DNA from: Burkholderia metallica
GTDB lineage: Bacteria > Pseudomonadota > Gammaproteobacteria > Burkholderiales > Burkholderiaceae
NCBI RefSeq assembly: GCF_902832845.1
Contig: NZ_CADFDB010000018.1
Coordinates: 30,107-94,106 of the forward strand
Reading direction: 5' to 3'
DNA: 64,000 nucleotides
A model generated the notes under the pieces. It did not search any database, was not told the origin of the DNA, and worked only from the letters and a program-made list of their open reading frames with translations. The position numbers and the translations under genes are program-made. Numbering within the stretch: position 1 is the first letter of the stretch; each line of letters opens with the position of its first letter. Shown piece after piece: positions 61,807-64,000 of this stretch.

Positions 61807-62664
61807 CTATTCCAGTTCGGCGCTGGCCTGCATGGCCAGCTGCCCTTGCGGGCCGCGCGCCCACAGGCGGGCGGCACGACCTTCGAGCTTGCCGTTCACC
61901 GTGAACGGCGCGGTGTCGAACAACGGGCTGACGGCCTTGAACTCGAAGCGGCGAACGGTCTTGTCGGGGTGCGTGCGGCGCAGTTCCTCCAGCAGCAGCA
62001 TCGCGATCAGCGGGCCGTGCACCACGAGGCCCGGATAACCTTCTTCCCGCATCGCGTATGGGCGGTCGTAGTGAATCCGGTGACCGTTGAAGGTCAGTGC
62101 GGAAAAACGCATCAGCAGCACCGGGTCGGGCATGACGATGCGCGAATATTGCTCGTCGGGCGGTGCGGGCAGTGGAGCCGGTGCCGGTGCGCCGGCCGAC
62201 GCGGGCGGCGGTGCGTCGCGGTATACGATGTCCTGTTCTTCGCGGATCGCCACGCCTTGTGCGTCGCTGATTTCATGCAGTACGGTCACGAAAACGAGCT
62301 GGCCGCTGCGGCCGGACTTGCTTTGCACGTTCGTGATCGTCGACCGGCGCTGCACGGGCGCATCGACGGCCAGCGGGCGCAGGAACTGCAATCGTCCGCC
62401 GGCCCACATGCGGCGCGGCAGCGCAACCGGCGGCAGGAAACCGCCGCGCCGCGGATGACCGTCGACGCCGATATTCGATTGGCGCTCGCCAGGCAGGAAG
62501 TATAGCCAGTGCCACAGCGGCGGCAGGGCGGCCGGCAGTGCGGACGCGTCCGCATAATCCAGCGTGGCCCGCAGGAGGCGGATTGGCGCGTGGGTGATCC
62601 GGTCCGCGCTTTCTTCGCTGCGGCCGACCCAGGCGTCGAATGATTCGGATTGCTCGACACACAT
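61807..62664 (-). CDS. FAS1-like/MaoC hydratase, probable itaconyl- or mesaconyl-CoA hydratase
   Basis: This is a 285-residue hydratase of the mesaconyl-C4-CoA/itaconyl-CoA type. It has SFDAWVGRSEESADRITHAP at the start, HWLYFLPGERQSNIGVDGHP, GFLPPVALPRRMWAGGRLQF, and the hotdog C-half with HRIHYDRPYAMREEGYPGLV. The ATG at 62664 is chosen because it directly precedes the conserved start; an 18-residue extension is atypical. It is the first gene of the C5-dicarboxylate set, after etfA. Confidence 0.87.
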   Translation of the reverse strand: MCVEQSESFDAWVGRSEESADRITHAPIRLLRATLDYADASALPAALPPLWHWLYFLPGERQSNIGVDGHPRRGGFLPPVALPRRMWAGGRLQFLRPLAVDAPVQRRSTITNVQSKSGRSGQLVFVTVLHEISDAQGVAIREEQDIVYRDAPPPASAGAPAPAPLPAPPDEQYSRIVMPDPVLLMRFSALTFNGHRIHYDRPYAMREEGYPGLVVHGPLIAMLLLEELRRTHPDKTVRRFEFKAVSPLFDTAPFTVNGKLEGRAARLWARGPQGQLAMQASAELE

Positions 62665-62739
62665 GTCGTTTCGCGCTCTCGAAATGTGAAGCGTCGTGAA
62701 GGCTGCAAGCGTCCGCATGGCTGCTTGCAGCCATTCCCG

Positions 62740-63672
62740 TCAGAGTTCGTTGACCAGTTCCGGCACGAGCGCGAACAGATCGCCGACGAGGCCATAGTCG
62801 GCCACGCTGAAGATCGGCGCTTCCGGATCCTTGTTGATCGCGACGATCACCTTCGAATCCTTCATGCCGGCCAGATGCTGGATCGCACCCGAGATGCCGA
62901 CCGCGATGTACAGCTGCGGTGCGACGATCTTGCCGGTCTGGCCGACCTGGTAGTCGTTCGGCACGTAGCCGGCGTCGACTGCCGCGCGCGATGCGCCGAG
63001 CGCTGCCGACAGCTTGTCCGCCAGCGGCTCGAGCACCTTCGTGTAGTTCTCGCCGCTGCCCAGACCGCGGCCACCCGACACGATGATGCTCGCGCTCGTC
63101 AGTTCCGGACGGTCCAGCTTCGTCACTTCGCGGCTCACGAACTGCGACTTGCCTGCATCGGCCGCCGCGTCGATCTTCTCGACCGCTGCGCTGCCGCCTT
63201 CCGCTGCCACCGGATCGAAGCCCGTTGCACGCACCGTGATCACCTTGATCGGGTCGCTCGATTGCACCGTCGCGATCGCGTTGCCCGCATAGATCGGGCG
63301 CTCGAACGTGTCGGCACCGTCAACCGCCGTGATGTCCGAGATCTGCGCGACGTCCAGCTTCGCGGCGATACGCGGCGCGATGTTCTTGCCGTAGGCCGTC
63401 GCCGGCGCGAGGATGTGCGAGTAATCCTTCGCGATGTTCAGCGCGGTCGCTTCGACGTTTTCCGCGAGGCCTGCTTCGAGTTGCGGCGCATCCGCCAGCA
63501 GCACCTTCGAAACACCTGCGATCTTCGCTGCTGCGTCCGCAGCCGCTTGCGCGTTGTGGCCCGCGACCAGCACGTGGATGTCGCCACCGATCTTCTGCGC
63601 CGCCGCCACCGTGTTCAGCGTCGCGGCCTTGATCGACGCGTTGTCGTGTTCTGCAATCACCAGAATCGTCAT
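62740..63672 (-). CDS. etfA: Electron transfer flavoprotein alpha subunit
   Basis: This is a 310-residue ETF-alpha. The N-terminal domain starts [20 protein letters not shown]. The C-terminal FAD domain has [13 protein letters not shown], then [19 protein letters not shown] and [10 protein letters not shown], with [18 protein letters not shown] at the end. It accepts electrons from acyl-CoA dehydrogenases, such as that at 33377, and passes them to ETF-quinone oxidoreductase. It follows etfB by 16 bases. Confidence 0.95.
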   Translation of the reverse strand: MTILVIAEHDNASIKAATLNTVAAAQKIGGDIHVLVAGHNAQAAADAAAKIAGVSKVLLADAPQLEAGLAENVEATALNIAKDYSHILAPATAYGKNIAPRIAAKLDVAQISDITAVDGADTFERPIYAGNAIATVQSSDPIKVITVRATGFDPVAAEGGSAAVEKIDAAADAGKSQFVSREVTKLDRPELTSASIIVSGGRGLGSGENYTKVLEPLADKLSAALGASRAAVDAGYVPNDYQVGQTGKIVAPQLYIAVGISGAIQHLAGMKDSKVIVAINKDPEAPIFSVADYGLVGDLFALVPELVNEL

Positions 63673-63688
63673 TTCTTTGCGCTCCCTC

Positions 63689-64000
63689 TTACAGCACCTT
63701 GGCTTCGGTCTTCAGCTTCTCGACCAGCGTCTTCACGTCCGGCACCTTCACGCCGGCCGCGCGCTTCGGCGGCTCGACCACCTTCAGCGTCTTCAGGCGC
63801 GGCGCGACGTCCACGCCCAGGTCTTCCGGCTTGACGGTTTCGAGCGGCTTCTTCTTCGCCTTCATGATATTCGGCAGCGTCACGTAGCGCGGCTCGTTCA
63901 GGCGCAGGTCGGTCGTGACCACGGCCGGCAGCGTCAGCGACAGCGTTTCCGCGCCGCCGTCGACTTCGCGTGCAACCGTCGCCTTGCCGTCGGCCACCGT
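63689..64000 (-). CDS. etfB: Electron transfer flavoprotein beta subunit, C-terminal part
   Basis: Only the last 104 or so residues of ETF-beta are in the window; the frame runs off the right edge. The visible part has [38 protein letters not shown] and the C-terminal [15 protein letters not shown]. It forms the AMP-binding half of the ETF dimer with etfA downstream. Confidence 0.93.
   Translation of the reverse strand, partial: TVADGKATVAREVDGGAETLSLTLPAVVTTDLRLNEPRYVTLPNIMKAKKKPLETVKPEDLGVDVAPRLKTLKVVEPPKRAAGVKVPDVKTLVEKLKTEAKVL

Noticed and set aside
1-64000. CRISPR arrays, tRNA, rRNA or replication origin
   Set aside because: No regularly spaced repeat array, cloverleaf-like tRNA sequence, rRNA segment or iteron/par gene set was recognised on reading; the three repeats at 34653 are too few and too close for CRISPR.

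Overview
The window is high-GC DNA with the codon habits and gene content of a Burkholderia, most likely of the B. cepacia complex. The pointers are tandem aidA-type genes with a LuxR-box-like site upstream, a Burkholderia-type porin, type VI secretion genes, a single-chain pyruvate carboxylase and many CoA-thioester catabolic genes. No rRNA, tRNA, replication or ribosomal genes were seen. The mix looks like an accessory part of a secondary replicon, but this is inference.

Left part (1-25 kb): The window opens inside tssM, followed by a tssL with an OmpA-type tail. A TetR repressor is divergent from an NmrA-like reductase and a DUF1772 membrane protein. An AraC regulator is divergent from an EamA exporter, which overlaps a DUF815-type ATPase. 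A hybrid histidine kinase and a LuxR-type response regulator lie back to back with a second-copy flhDC plus a membrane histidine kinase. From 13.1 to 18.1 kb is a 2-deoxyribose module: deoC, a DeoR-type regulator, a DUF4432 mutarotase-like enzyme, a FucP-type permease and a DeoK-like kinase. Similar half-sites lie upstream of deoC and deoK. Two aidA-family genes, an IS3-family remnant, a hemerythrin, a zinc metallopeptidase and a small stress-envelope set (GlsB/YeaQ, YqjK/YqjE-like, CsbD) follow.

Middle and right part (25-62 kb): This is an accessory catabolic region. It holds an MFS importer, a six-gene acyl-CoA pathway (CoA transferase, acyl-CoA synthetase, thiolase, SDR, MaoC hydratase and divergent acyl-CoA dehydrogenase), pyruvate carboxylase, two tandem IclR regulators, a nitroreductase and a SnoaL-like protein. 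It continues with two paralogous alpha/beta hydrolases flanking a TetR regulator, a porin, SDR/ALDH/MmgE-PrpD genes, an enoyl-CoA hydratase, two more ALDHs, a zinc alcohol dehydrogenase and a second MmgE-PrpD protein. Broken genes mark past losses: a Rieske oxygenase alpha subunit, an SMP-30 lactonase tail and an MFS tail.

Two repeated intergenic motifs tie this region together. One is a roughly 20-bp palindrome-like site built on GTTAGTTAGATTG or close variants, in front of at least five units. The other is the exact 9-mer GTTCCGTAC, seen six times, always in intergenic DNA. I infer one regulon, or two overlapping ones, for uptake and beta-oxidation-like breakdown of an unidentified cyclic or branched substrate.

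Right end (59.7-64 kb): A CitE-like lyase, a class III CoA transferase and a FAS1/MaoC-like hydratase form the three-step set known for itaconate (or mesaconate/citramalate) degradation. They are followed by etfA and the truncated end of etfB.
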